A DNA stretch of 56,639 nucleotides from JBBDIP01 sp040880305 (GTDB taxonomy: Bacteria; Bacillota; Sulfobacillia; Fermentithermobacillales; Fermentithermobacillaceae), in assembly GCA_040880305.1 (NCBI GenBank), contig JBBDIP010000060.1, positions 1 through 56,639 on the forward strand. The letters are read 5' to 3'. The first letter of the stretch is position 1. Every line of letters begins with the position of its first letter. Of this stretch, positions 40,740 through 49,714 are shown one piece after another. The notes beneath the pieces are model-generated. The model saw only the letters and a program-made list of their open reading frames with translations, had not been told where the DNA came from and ran no database searches. Made by a program: the position numbers and the translations under genes.

Positions 40740-42233
40740 ATGCTGCTGGTACAGCTCTCTGAGGATAGTCGCGAGTCCAAGACGCGCCAGATCGTTGCGC
40801 AGATACGCGCGCTCATCCGGGCCGGGACGCTCCGCCCCGACGACGCGCTTCCTTCGACGCGGCAACTGGCCGCCAGTCTGGGCATCCACCGGTCCACCGT
40901 AGCCGTCGCGTACCAGGAGCTTTGGGCTCTCGGCTTCGTGGAACTGCAACCCCGGGCGTGTCCCAGAGTCCGGGAACGGATGCAAATCGCGACCGCGACA
41001 GGACGCAGCGAGCGTGGCCTAGTGGACTGGGACGCGATTGGATCCCGAGCAAGCGGCGCGATGCGTCAGACCCACCTCGGGTTCCGCACGCTTGGGATTG
41101 CCTCCACTGACTCCTCGGTCATAGACTTCGGCGTGCTAGACGTGGACAAGAGACTCGTGCCTTTGGAACGATTCCGCTCCTGCCTCAACCGCGTCCTGTC
41201 TTTGGACGGAAAGGACCTTCTCGGCTACGGCGACTGTGCGGGGTATCCACCCTTGCGTGAGTACATCGCGGAGCGCCTCAAGACCCACGGGATATCTGTG
41301 ACGGCCGGCGAAGTCCTCATCACAAACGGTTCTCAGCAGGCTCTTGACCTGGTATTCAGGATGATCGCTGCACCCGGGCGCAAGGTCGCCGTGGAGTCTC
41401 CCACCTATGACTGGGCTCTCCCTCTCTTGCACTTTCACGGGCTTACGCCGCTTGAGATACCGCTTCGGAGCGATGGGATGGACCTGTCGGCGCTCAGCAC
41501 CGCGCTTGAGAACGAGCATCCCGTGATGGTCTACACGATGCCCAGCTTCCAGAACCCGACCGGCGTGAGCACCTCGCAGTCGCACCGCGAGGCGCTGCTC
41601 AACCTGTGCGAGCGGTATCGCACGCCCATCCTGGAAGACGGGTTTGACGAAGAGATGAAATATTTCGGACGTGCCGTCCTGCCCGTGAAGTCGATGGATA
41701 GGCACAAGGTGGTCATCTACTGCGGGACCTTCTCGAAGGTCCTCTTTCCCGGGATGCGGGTCGGCTGGATCGTGGCCGACAAGGACTGCATCGAGCGCCT
41801 CACGGCCATCCGGCGGTTCAGCGAGTTGTCTCCAAACCTGGTAGTGCAGGCCGCATTCCACGAGTTCTGCCGGCGAGGCTACTTTGACCGCCACATCACG
41901 ATGATGCACCGGGTCTATCGGAAGCGGATGCAGGCTCTCACCGAAGCCTTGCGCAAATGCATCTCCAAGGATTGGGCGGATTGGGACGAACCCGCCGGCG
42001 GATACCTGGCCTGGCTACGGCTCAATCCGGGATTGTCACGGCCCGGGGACTGGGCACGCCATTTCGCCTCCCACGGCGTTAGGGTGGCTCTCGGCAGCAG
42101 CTTCTTCGCAGAGGCCAATGCAGGGGTGCAACTGCGGCTGTCGATATCCAGGCTCGATGTCAACGAGATCTCAATTGGAGTCGAGCGCCTGGCTTCCGCT
42201 CTGCGCGCTCTGTCCACTGATCGCCATGGTTGA
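40740..42233 (+). CDS. MocR-type regulator: GntR winged helix fused to a PLP aminotransferase fold
   Basis: 497 residues. The N-terminal GntR winged helix (about 10-75) includes LPSTRQLAASLGIHRSTVAV. The class I aminotransferase-like domain follows, with the PLP lysine in YCGTFSKVLFPGMRVGW near 330 and the conserved NPTG in MPSFQNPTGVS. Known MocR proteins use the PLP domain to sense vitamin B6 or amino acids (PdxR, GabR, TauR). ATG at 40740 with GGTAGGTGG upstream. The gene overlaps the start of the permease by eight bases, so it probably controls that uptake system. The ligand is not evident. Confidence 0.92.
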   Translation: MLLVQLSEDSRESKTRQIVAQIRALIRAGTLRPDDALPSTRQLAASLGIHRSTVAVAYQELWALGFVELQPRACPRVRERMQIATATGRSERGLVDWDAIGSRASGAMRQTHLGFRTLGIASTDSSVIDFGVLDVDKRLVPLERFRSCLNRVLSLDGKDLLGYGDCAGYPPLREYIAERLKTHGISVTAGEVLITNGSQQALDLVFRMIAAPGRKVAVESPTYDWALPLLHFHGLTPLEIPLRSDGMDLSALSTALENEHPVMVYTMPSFQNPTGVSTSQSHREALLNLCERYRTPILEDGFDEEMKYFGRAVLPVKSMDRHKVVIYCGTFSKVLFPGMRVGWIVADKDCIERLTAIRRFSELSPNLVVQAAFHEFCRRGYFDRHITMMHRVYRKRMQALTEALRKCISKDWADWDEPAGGYLAWLRLNPGLSRPGDWARHFASHGVRVALGSSFFAEANAGVQLRLSISRLDVNEISIGVERLASALRALSTDRHG

Positions 42234-43641
42234 TGCGAAAGCGGTCTGGCGCATCCCCGCTCTGCTGGCGGCGACGGTCGTCTGTGCCATCGCGGCGATG
42301 CTTCCTCCTCCCACGGGGCTCACCCCTGCCGCTATCCGCGCCCTTTCGCTGCTGGCCTGGGCCGTGATCTGCTGGGCCGGCAACCTGATGGACGACTACA
42401 TTGTAGCGATGTCCATGGGGATAGGCTGGATACTGTTCCGGGTAGTCCCCTTCGACGTCGCCTTCGCATGTTTCTCCACCTCGAGCTGGTGGATGATGGT
42501 GGGCGCCCTTGGACTCGGAGTCGCTGTCTCTGAATCCGGCCTGCTGCGCAGAGCCGCGCTTCTCACGCTGCGCGCTCTGCCACCCTCGTTCGCGGGCCAG
42601 ACAGTGGGGCTCATCTGCGCGGGGATCCCCCTTGGACCCGCTCTGCCGACGGTGACGGGAAAGACCACCATGGCCGCACCCTTCGTCCTGGGGATAGCGG
42701 AAGCCATGGGCCTCGAGGACCGCTCCGACCACTCGACCGGCCTGTTCATGTCGATGTTCGCAGGCTTCGGCCTGATGGGACCCCTGTTCATGACGGGAAC
42801 GGTCACCAACTTCGTCCTCCTCGCGCTGCTACCCGAGTCCATCAGGGCGCACATCACGTGGGGGTCCTGGTTCATCACCTACCTGCCCACGATGGCCATC
42901 TTGCTGACAACGTTTTGGCTGGGCGTGATGGTGATATGCAGGCCTAAACGCGTCACGACGCTCTCGCGGGAGTATCTCAACAGCGAGATTGCGGCGCTGG
43001 GGCGGCTCGGTCGCAAGGAGAAGACGACCATCGGCACTCTCGCAGCCACCCTGATCCTATGGATGACCGGCCCGTTGCACGGCATCGACGGAGCAACGGT
43101 AGCCCTGGCCGCAGTCGTCTTCCTGAGCGTCGCCGGCATCCTCGACCGCGCGGCCTTTCAGGGGAAGATCTCGTGGACAGGGCTGCTTTACGTCGGCTTC
43201 ACGCTGAACCTCGCCGAGGTGCTCCCGTACCTCGGGATTGACGCGTGGCTCGGCACCAAGATCCAGCCGATATTTGCGCCTCTGACAGGCCACCCCGCGC
43301 TGTTCTTCGCGGTCCTCATGCTGACCGTGTTCGTCATGCGGCAGTTCCTCATCAGCGACTTCGCCGTTGTCACCATCATGGTGCTCATGCTGACGCCCGT
43401 GGCGACCGCGGCCGGCATCAGCCCGTGGACCATAGGGATTGCCACGCACCTCATGGTCCAATCGGTGTGGATACTGCCGTTCCAGAGCGATACCTACCTG
43501 GTCTCTCACCAGGCGGCACAGGGTCGGCTGGCCGACCAGCGCAAGGCCACCCTGCTGTCGCTGGTCGCGTCCGCCTGCACCGTGCTGGCCGTCCTCGCCT
43601 CGATGCCGTACTGGCGGTACCTGGGGTTGCTGCCGAGGTAG
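42226..43641 (+). CDS. DASS (SLC13) family anion:sodium symporter-like permease
   Basis: Integral membrane permease of 471 residues with about twelve hydrophobic segments. Internal similarity between halves (TSSWWMMVGALGLGVAV and MRQFLISDFAVVTIMVLML) and the GPALPTVTGKTTMAAP segment fit the CitT/DASS group, which imports di- and tricarboxylates or related anions. The ATG at 42226 overlaps the end of the MocR gene (eight bases), has no clear ribosome site and is likely to be coupled. The open frame further upstream lies inside the MocR gene. The canonical SNT sodium-site motifs are not exact, so the transported anion is uncertain. Confidence 0.82.
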   Translation: MVDAKAVWRIPALLAATVVCAIAAMLPPPTGLTPAAIRALSLLAWAVICWAGNLMDDYIVAMSMGIGWILFRVVPFDVAFACFSTSSWWMMVGALGLGVAVSESGLLRRAALLTLRALPPSFAGQTVGLICAGIPLGPALPTVTGKTTMAAPFVLGIAEAMGLEDRSDHSTGLFMSMFAGFGLMGPLFMTGTVTNFVLLALLPESIRAHITWGSWFITYLPTMAILLTTFWLGVMVICRPKRVTTLSREYLNSEIAALGRLGRKEKTTIGTLAATLILWMTGPLHGIDGATVALAAVVFLSVAGILDRAAFQGKISWTGLLYVGFTLNLAEVLPYLGIDAWLGTKIQPIFAPLTGHPALFFAVLMLTVFVMRQFLISDFAVVTIMVLMLTPVATAAGISPWTIGIATHLMVQSVWILPFQSDTYLVSHQAAQGRLADQRKATLLSLVASACTVLAVLASMPYWRYLGLLPR

Positions 43642-43685
43642 GAGAACACTATCCTGGTGATAGGATTTGGGCGAGGTGATGGCGC

Positions 43686-44165
43686 TTGCGGATCAGGATA
43701 CTGCTCACCGGGAAGGTGCGCGAACGCTACTTGGCCGACGCTGTGGCGGAGTACCTAAAGCGCCTCGGCCCCTACGCCCACGTCGAACTGGTCGAACTGC
43801 AGGACGAGCCGGTCCCCGAGACCTCATCGGAGAAGCAACTGGCTGCGGCCAGGCAAGTGGAGGCAGAGCGCATCCTCAGGACAATCCGCGAGGGCGAACT
43901 TGTCGTGGCGCTGGACATCCACGGCAAGGAGATGTCGTCGGAAGACCTCAGCAAGTGGATCCAGGAGCGCGGGCTATCCGGCGACCCCAACCTGGCCTTC
44001 GTGATAGGAGGGACCACGGGCCTGGCGCCGGAGATCCTCTCCCGCGCCCGCCTGCGATTGTCGATGGGCCCCATGACGTTCCCCCACCAGTTCATGCCGC
44101 TGCTCGTGGCCGAGCAGTTGTACAGGGCGTTCAAGATAGGGAAAGGGGAACCGTATCATCGGTGA
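43686..44165 (+). CDS. rlmH: 23S rRNA pseudouridine-1915 N3-methyltransferase RlmH
   Basis: SPOUT methyltransferase that modifies helix 69 of 23S rRNA on 70S ribosomes. The 159 residues show LVVALDIHGKEMSSEDLSKW, the AdoMet-binding VIGGTTGLAPEIL and the knot end LRLSMGPMTFPHQF. The C-terminus is EPYHR, the usual YH ending. TTG start at 43686 with GAGGTGAT upstream. The 3' end of rlmH is the attachment site of SCC elements in staphylococci. Here a defence system follows directly, which may be more than chance. Confidence 0.96.
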   Translation: MRIRILLTGKVRERYLADAVAEYLKRLGPYAHVELVELQDEPVPETSSEKQLAAARQVEAERILRTIREGELVVALDIHGKEMSSEDLSKWIQERGLSGDPNLAFVIGGTTGLAPEILSRARLRLSMGPMTFPHQFMPLLVAEQLYRAFKIGKGEPYHR

Positions 44166-44210
44166 AGCGAGTTATTCCCCCTGGCGGCGCTCCAGGCGTG
44201 GAAGCCAGTA

Positions 44211-44243
44211 CATCACGAGTGGAGGATGCGCTCCATCGTGATG
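44211..44243. other. Inverted repeat between rlmH and the Qat system
   Basis: CATCACGA (44211-44218) and TCGTGATG (44236-44243) with an inner GGAG/CTCC stem form a strong hairpin; CCTGG/CCAGG repeats lie just upstream. No T-run. It could be a terminator for rlmH or a recombination-associated repeat at the island edge. The rest of the 280-base gap holds no gene I can support. Confidence 0.4.
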
Positions 44244-44444
44244 GTTGAGCCAACGAGGAACAGGTTACTGCGGATGCCAGCATGGGAGTGCCATATCCCT
44301 CATGCTATTCGACATAGCGGACGCCCATACTCCGCGGTTCTACATCAGTAGACATAAGCAGCACCCTATTGAGAAGGATATTGTCTCTCAAGCCAGAAAT
44401 ATGAGACTGCATTATCTCATTAGGAGCCGGAAGGAAGCGCACAC

Positions 44445-46418
44445 GTGATCCTGACCGATAACGAAACAAGAGTTGACCTGCTGAACAATGAGGCCATCGC
44501 CAAGACGATTGTTACTCTGCTACGTGAACGGCCGGACTGTCCCGTCACAATCGGGGTTCACGGCGACTGGGGCGCAGGCAAGTCAAGTATCTTGGAGATG
44601 ATCGAAGCCGGTTTCGAGAAGGACGAAAATGCGCTATGTCTCAAATTCAACGGTTGGCGCTTTCAAGGGTTTGAGGACGCGAAGATCGCCCTTCTTGAGG
44701 GGATCGTCGGTGGGCTGGTTGACTAGCGTCCGGAGCTTACGAAAGCAGCAGAGACCATCAAGGATGTTTTCCGTCGCATCGACTGGCTCAAAGTCGCCAA
44801 GAAGGCTGGCGGGCTTGCGTTTGCTGCTTACACCGGGATTCCAGCGCCCGGCATGATCGAGGGGTTCGTTGGTAGGCTGAAGAGGCTGGTCTCCGATCCC
44901 GCAAAGATGACGACCAAAGAGAATATCGAGGCCGTGCTTGAAAGCGCTCAGGGGCTGCTGAAACCACCGACTGAGTCGAAGAATGTGCCAGGAGAGATAA
45001 AGGCCTTCAGGAAGGCGTTTGATGATCTTCTCACTGAAGCCAAGGTCGGACAGTTGATTGTCCTTGTTGATGACCTAGATCGCTGCTTGCCTGACACCGC
45101 CATTGAGACGCTTGAGGCGATCCGCTTGTTTATCTTTACGTCCCGGACAGCGTTTGTGGTTGCGGCCGACGAAGCGATGATCGAATATGCTGTGCGCAAG
45201 CACTTCCCCAATCTACCTGATACCACTGGGCCACAGACCTACGCCCGAAATTACTTAGAGAAGCTGATTCAGGTCCCGTTTCGGATCCCAGCTCTCGGCG
45301 AGACGGAGACTCGTATCTACGTGACCCTTCTACTCATCGGTGCTGCACTCGACGATGGCGCTCCAGAGTTTGAGAAGCTCATCGCAGTTGCTAGGCAGCT
45401 TCTGCGTCAACCATGGAAGTCCGGTACGCTCGACGCTGTAACTGTCAAGCAGGCACTGGGCGACAAGGCCGCAGATGCTCTAGATGCTCTTACCCTGAGC
45501 GACCAGATTGGGCCGATACTAGCGAGTGGTACTAACGGTAACCCGCGGCAAATCAAGCGATTCCTGAATACCCTACTTCTGCGCCAACGCATAGCTGATG
45601 CGCGCGGTTTCGGGGATGAAGTGAAGCTGCCGGTGCTTGCAAAGTTGATGCTCGCAGAGCGCTTTCTTGATCGGCTCTTCGATCAACTGGCGGCAGTCGC
45701 GGCCACTGCCCCCGATGGTAGGTGTGCAGAACTAGTTGCACTGGAGGCCCAGGAGCCTAAGCCGGATGCGGCCAGCATGAAGGCGGACAAGTCATCCGCA
45801 GGAACGAAGACCGGTGCCGATGCCGATGTTTCGCCGAAGCCCAGCCCAGAAAGATCGACCGAGAGCCAACTGCTCTCTGAATGGCTTTCTTCGCCTGCAA
45901 TCAGGGACTGGGCTACAGTCCAGCCTGCCATCGGAGGAGAGGATCTCCGCCCATATCTCTTTGTTGCCAAAGACCGGAAGGACTACTTTGGTACGACGTC
46001 AATCTTGGGTCACCTCGCCATTGTCGTAGACCAACTGTTCGGCTCCAAAATGGCCGTTCAAGCACTTGAGGAGGATCTCAAGCGCCTGGTGCCAACTGAA
46101 GCAGCTCAAGTATTCGAGGCAGTTCGGAGTCGCACTATCATGAGCGACGCATTTGAGAGGGAACCAGATGGAGTTGCGGGTCTGGGGGTTCTTGTTAAGG
46201 CCCAACCGATGTTGCAGGGCAAATTGCTCGATTTCTTGGAGGTCTTGCCGCGCAATCGTTTGGGCCCCTGGGTCTGCAGCGGGTGGGAGAGAGTCATCAA
46301 GGACCCTCAAATGAACCAGCGGCTTGATCGCATGTTGCAGGTCTGGAGCGAATATGGCGGCCCTATACTCAAAGGGGCGGCACAGACTGTGCTTCGCACG
46401 CGACAGGGGGCACGCTAA
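44445..46418 (+). pseudogene. qatA: QatA, KAP-family P-loop ATPase, interrupted by one in-frame TAG
   Basis: First gene of a Qat anti-phage system. It starts with GTG at 44445 (AAGGAA eight bases upstream). Walker A is GVHGDWGAGKSS near residue 40, and Walker B is LIVLVDDLDRCLP, with downstream VVAADEAMIEYAVRKHFP, all typical of KAP NTPases. A TAG at 44724-44726 interrupts the frame after LEGIVGGLVD. The same frame then continues without another stop to 46418 (RPELTKAAETIKDVF next). The full length would be about 657 residues, normal for the family. It could be a point nonsense mutation, a sequencing error or read-through. It is joined to qatB by TAATG. Confidence 0.85.
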
Positions 46419-47254
46419 TGGGCACGTCAAGCGCTTATGGCGGCCCAGGGGGCGGAACGCCGCTGGTACCAAGCTGGCTGACAGACCAGGGTAATGGTGC
46501 CCCGCCGGACGGTGCGGCACCGGGTGTCCCGTTGCCTCAGCCACTCCCGCGGCCTTCAGAGCCAAATCGCTTTTCGGCTGCCAGGGGCAACTTCTCGCGT
46601 TTCGCATCGTCAGGTGGGCGCGATCGTGCCAGTCTTGGTCGAGCAGTCTCCCACTATGTAAGCACGGCCGCCGGCGGTTCCCGGACGGCAGCCACTCGAA
46701 TGGGTGCATCGCGAGGCGCGGGGAGCAGGTTGCTGGGCTTCCTCTCTGACGCCGTCGCCAGAGGGCCTCTCGAAGCGTTGCGCTCTCGCGACCTCGAGCA
46801 TCTCGCCGGCCGTCCGGTTGAAGAGCTCTTCATCGGCCTCGCGGACTACGTCTGCCCAGACGGGGGCACGGTTGACGAGGGGATTGCGCGCGATGCCTTC
46901 ATTGAGACAATTGTAGATCTTGCCGTTGAAGGCATAACCGATCTCGATAGCCTGACTGCGGATCAAATGCAGACTGTGTTTGAGCTGTATGCCACCAACG
47001 CTATTGAGGGTCGGCTCTGTAATGACATCGGGGGGAAAGCGGTCATGTTGCCAAGGGACGCCCGCGAAGCAAATAGTGTACTGGCGCAACTCCACGACTT
47101 TGTTCGAAGGGGAGTTGCCGATGCATTAGCTGGAGCGCGTGCCGTCACCCAGGCACTAACCTCGGACAACGTCCTGCCCTTTGTCGAGCGAGTTTACCAA
47201 CAGGCGTTTGAAATCCTGCAGATCTTGGGCGATGCGGAGGCTCAACCAGTATGA
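46418..47254 (+). CDS. qatB: QatB
   Basis: Second gene of the Qat system, 278 residues, function unknown. The N-terminal 60 residues are low-complexity and rich in Gly, Pro and Ser (GGPGGGTPLVPSWL). The remainder is mostly helical, with a segment ARGPLEALRSRDLEHLAG near 110 and an acidic C-terminus. No catalytic motif is visible. Identification rests on position (between the KAP ATPase and the QueC-like gene), length, and the GGxGGGTPLVPxW opening I associate with QatB. ATG overlaps the qatA stop (TAATG) and the stop overlaps the qatC start (ATGA), so the three are coupled. Confidence 0.82.
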   Translation: MGTSSAYGGPGGGTPLVPSWLTDQGNGAPPDGAAPGVPLPQPLPRPSEPNRFSAARGNFSRFASSGGRDRASLGRAVSHYVSTAAGGSRTAATRMGASRGAGSRLLGFLSDAVARGPLEALRSRDLEHLAGRPVEELFIGLADYVCPDGGTVDEGIARDAFIETIVDLAVEGITDLDSLTADQMQTVFELYATNAIEGRLCNDIGGKAVMLPRDAREANSVLAQLHDFVRRGVADALAGARAVTQALTSDNVLPFVERVYQQAFEILQILGDAEAQPV

Positions 47255-48621
47255 GACAACACGTAATCATAGGTCGTTACGGCCCAGGAGATCTCTATCA
47301 CCGACTGGCCGGCAAGACTGAAGTGGTCACCAACCTTGAGTTAGTGTCCGGTGAGCGGCAGCTGAAATCCGGTATTGGGCGCGCTCTGGAGGATCTCACC
47401 CATCTCGGTGTCTATCCGACAGAGATTGGAGTTGACCTATTAGTGCTCGCCGCTCATGTATTCGCTGCCGACACCCGCATCTCAAGGGTTACTGAATCCC
47501 AAGATAGCTGGACTCGCGAAATCCGACTCGTCGTACCCGTGAGCGACCCGGACCGTTGGGCCACCGGTTCGGATACACTGGTTCGGATGCTCAATTTCCT
47601 CACTGGCGACCGCTGGGAGATCGGCTTTCGTTCACGTCCCCAAGGCTTCGCCACACTCACAAGGCATAGGTCAGTCGGACTGCGTCGTCCCCGTTTCAAC
47701 AAGCTGGCGCTCTTCTCAGGCGGTCTCGACAGCCTAATTGGCGCAGTTGATCTCCTTGAGGCGGGGAACACGCCGCTGTTCGTCAGCCACGCTGGTGAGG
47801 GTGCTATCAGCGATGCACAACAGACGCTGTTCAGGACCTTGCGGGCGGAATACAGTGGCCGGCCGTTCGACCGATTGCGCATCTGGATGACTTTCCCTAA
47901 AGACTTGGTAGCTGGCTCGGAAGGAGAACCCACAACTCGAGGGCGGTCATTCCTATTCTTCTCTCTCGGAATCTTCGCGGGAACCGGTTTGGAGGGCGAT
48001 TTCACTCTGCTGGCGCCCGAAAACGGGTTGATAGCCCTCAACGTTCCGCTTGATCCCCTGCGCCTCGGTGCGCTCAGTACACGTACTACTCATCCGTTCT
48101 ACATTGCCCGCTGGAACGAGCTGCTAGCCCAGCTCGATCTGCCCGGGAAGATAGAGAACCCTTACTGGAACTGCACCAAAGGAGAAATGGTAGCGTCCTG
48201 TGCGAATAGTACCCTTCTGCGCCGCCTCATACCATTGTCCCTATCTTGCTCGTCGCCGTCGAAAGGGCGCTGGCTCGGCTTTGGTCCTCAGCACTGCGGC
48301 TATTGCGTCCCATGCTTGATCCGGAGGGCCGCAATAGACGCCGGGCTCGGCCGGGGATCGGATACTATAAGGTACACCATAGCAGACCTGACTGCCCGCC
48401 CGCTTGATACTGGGCAAGCCAAAGGGCAGAGTATCCGCTCGTTCCAGCTCGCCATTGAGCGACTGAGGTCGAGGCCGGATCTCGCAACGATCCTTGTCCA
48501 TAAGCCTGGGCCGCTCACTGATGTATCACCGGATCAGCAGGCGGTTCTGGCGGAAGTCTATAGGCGTGGGCTTGAGGAAGTCAACACCTTGCTGAACGGC
48601 GTCACAACACGTTCGGAGTAG
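47251..48621 (+). CDS. qatC: QatC, QueC-like ATPase
   Basis: Third Qat gene, 456 residues. An N-terminal extension of about 145 residues precedes a QueC-like domain, which in its parent family makes 7-cyano-7-deazaguanine. The ATP-pyrophosphatase loop is FSGGLDSLIG near 155-163. Zinc-binding cysteines are in NCTKGEM and in HCGYCVPCLIRRA near 355. QueC-like proteins in defence systems are thought to modify proteins or nucleic acids. ATG at 47251 within ATGA overlapping qatB. Motifs are intact. Confidence 0.9.
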   Translation: MRQHVIIGRYGPGDLYHRLAGKTEVVTNLELVSGERQLKSGIGRALEDLTHLGVYPTEIGVDLLVLAAHVFAADTRISRVTESQDSWTREIRLVVPVSDPDRWATGSDTLVRMLNFLTGDRWEIGFRSRPQGFATLTRHRSVGLRRPRFNKLALFSGGLDSLIGAVDLLEAGNTPLFVSHAGEGAISDAQQTLFRTLRAEYSGRPFDRLRIWMTFPKDLVAGSEGEPTTRGRSFLFFSLGIFAGTGLEGDFTLLAPENGLIALNVPLDPLRLGALSTRTTHPFYIARWNELLAQLDLPGKIENPYWNCTKGEMVASCANSTLLRRLIPLSLSCSSPSKGRWLGFGPQHCGYCVPCLIRRAAIDAGLGRGSDTIRYTIADLTARPLDTGQAKGQSIRSFQLAIERLRSRPDLATILVHKPGPLTDVSPDQQAVLAEVYRRGLEEVNTLLNGVTTRSE

Positions 48622-48626
48622 CCAGG

Positions 48627-49385
48627 ATGACTGTCTTCGCGCCCGTAGACTTTCATTGTCACCTTGATCTATTCCGAGATCACGCTGCCGCCATTGCGTC
48701 CGCTGAAGCAGCCGGCATCCACACGCTGACCGTAACCACTACGCCAAGGGCCTGGCCCCGAAACCGAGACCTCACGAGGGGATTGCGCTTCGTCCGAGCA
48801 GCGTTAGGTCTTCATCCGCAACTCATCGCGGAACGGGCGCATGAACTCCCCGAGTGGGAACGCCACTTGTCCGAGACTCGCTACATTGGCGAGGTCGGGC
48901 TTGATGCGGGACCGCGCTTCTTTAGAACGCTTGACCTTCAGAAGCAAGTCTTCCGCACAATCCTCGAACGCTGCGCCGAGGCCGGAGATAAGGTGCTGAC
49001 CGTTCATAGCGTTCGCAGCTCCTCAGCAGTCCTTGACATGATAGAAGCATACCTGCCGCGCGACCGCGGCACGGTGGTCTTGCACTGGTTTGCTGGTAGC
49101 CGAGCCGAGGCTCGGCGGGCAGTTGCACTTGGCTGCTACTTCTCAATCAACGAGCAGATGGCTCGGAGCACCCATGGCCGATTGCTGATTTCCGAGCTGC
49201 CGGCTAGACGGTTGTTGACAGAGACTGATAGCCCTTTCACGGAGACAGGGGGTCGACCGACACGCCCATCTGATGTCGTTCTCGTCATAGAGGCAATCGC
49301 CAGCATCCGTGATTCGACGCCGCCTGCAATCGGCGCCACTGTGGAGGCGAACCTCAAAGCGCTACTATCAGATATTCAGCCATAA
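48627..49385 (+). CDS. qatD: QatD, TatD-family metal-dependent DNase
   Basis: Fourth Qat gene, 252 residues. The TatD amidohydrolase fold shows the metal ligands HCHLD (residues about 9-13), ALGLHPQ, the bridging Glu in YIGEVGLD, His in LTVHS and LHWFAG, and the final Asp in TETDSPF. The stop of qatC lies five bases upstream. The complete order KAP ATPase, QatB, QueC-like, TatD matches the Qat (QueC-associated) defence family. Codon and base composition of the block look less GC-rich than the core genes to the left, consistent with transfer. Confidence 0.92.
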   Translation: MTVFAPVDFHCHLDLFRDHAAAIASAEAAGIHTLTVTTTPRAWPRNRDLTRGLRFVRAALGLHPQLIAERAHELPEWERHLSETRYIGEVGLDAGPRFFRTLDLQKQVFRTILERCAEAGDKVLTVHSVRSSSAVLDMIEAYLPRDRGTVVLHWFAGSRAEARRAVALGCYFSINEQMARSTHGRLLISELPARRLLTETDSPFTETGGRPTRPSDVVLVIEAIASIRDSTPPAIGATVEANLKALLSDIQP

Positions 49386-49651
49386 TTCAGTGTTGCACTG
49401 GCTAGGTCTTCCGGACGGGGCCATCTGAATCCTATGACCGCCTGTCTGACCGGTGTCAGGACGCTGAAGAAAGGGCAGGGAAATTCGCTCTCTCGGTCTC
49501 TGCTTTCCACTGTAGTCCGATCGAACGTGCGCTGCCCTGTGCCACGTAGGCCATTGACATGGTGCTCAGTTCTGTGGCCCAGCATCTGCGACATCACCAG
49601 AAACGATGTTGTTGTCCACATACGCGCTGACATTAAGGAGGTCGAAGGGTA

Positions 49652-49714
49652 ATGGGTATACCAGGTAATGGTGCAGAGAACAGATTCGTCTATCCATTGG
49701 GGGTGCGGTCGTGA
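49652..49714 (+). CDS. 20-residue leader ORF coupled to the HEPN gene
   Basis: ATG at 49652 preceded by AAGGAGG, encoding MGIPGNGAENRFVYPLGVRS. Its TGA overlaps the GTG of the next gene as GTGA. It may be a coupling peptide or the end of a lost gene. The remaining 266 bases back to qatD hold no supported gene. Confidence 0.4.
   Translation: MGIPGNGAENRFVYPLGVRS

Noticed and set aside
42118..42225. Earlier start for the DASS permease inside the MocR gene
   Set aside because: The added residues are polar and arise from the overlapping gene; the hydrophobic N-terminus starts after 42226.
44724..44726. TAG in qatA as a pyrrolysine codon
   Set aside because: No pyrrolysine genes or methylamine context are visible; a nonsense mutation or base error is simpler.
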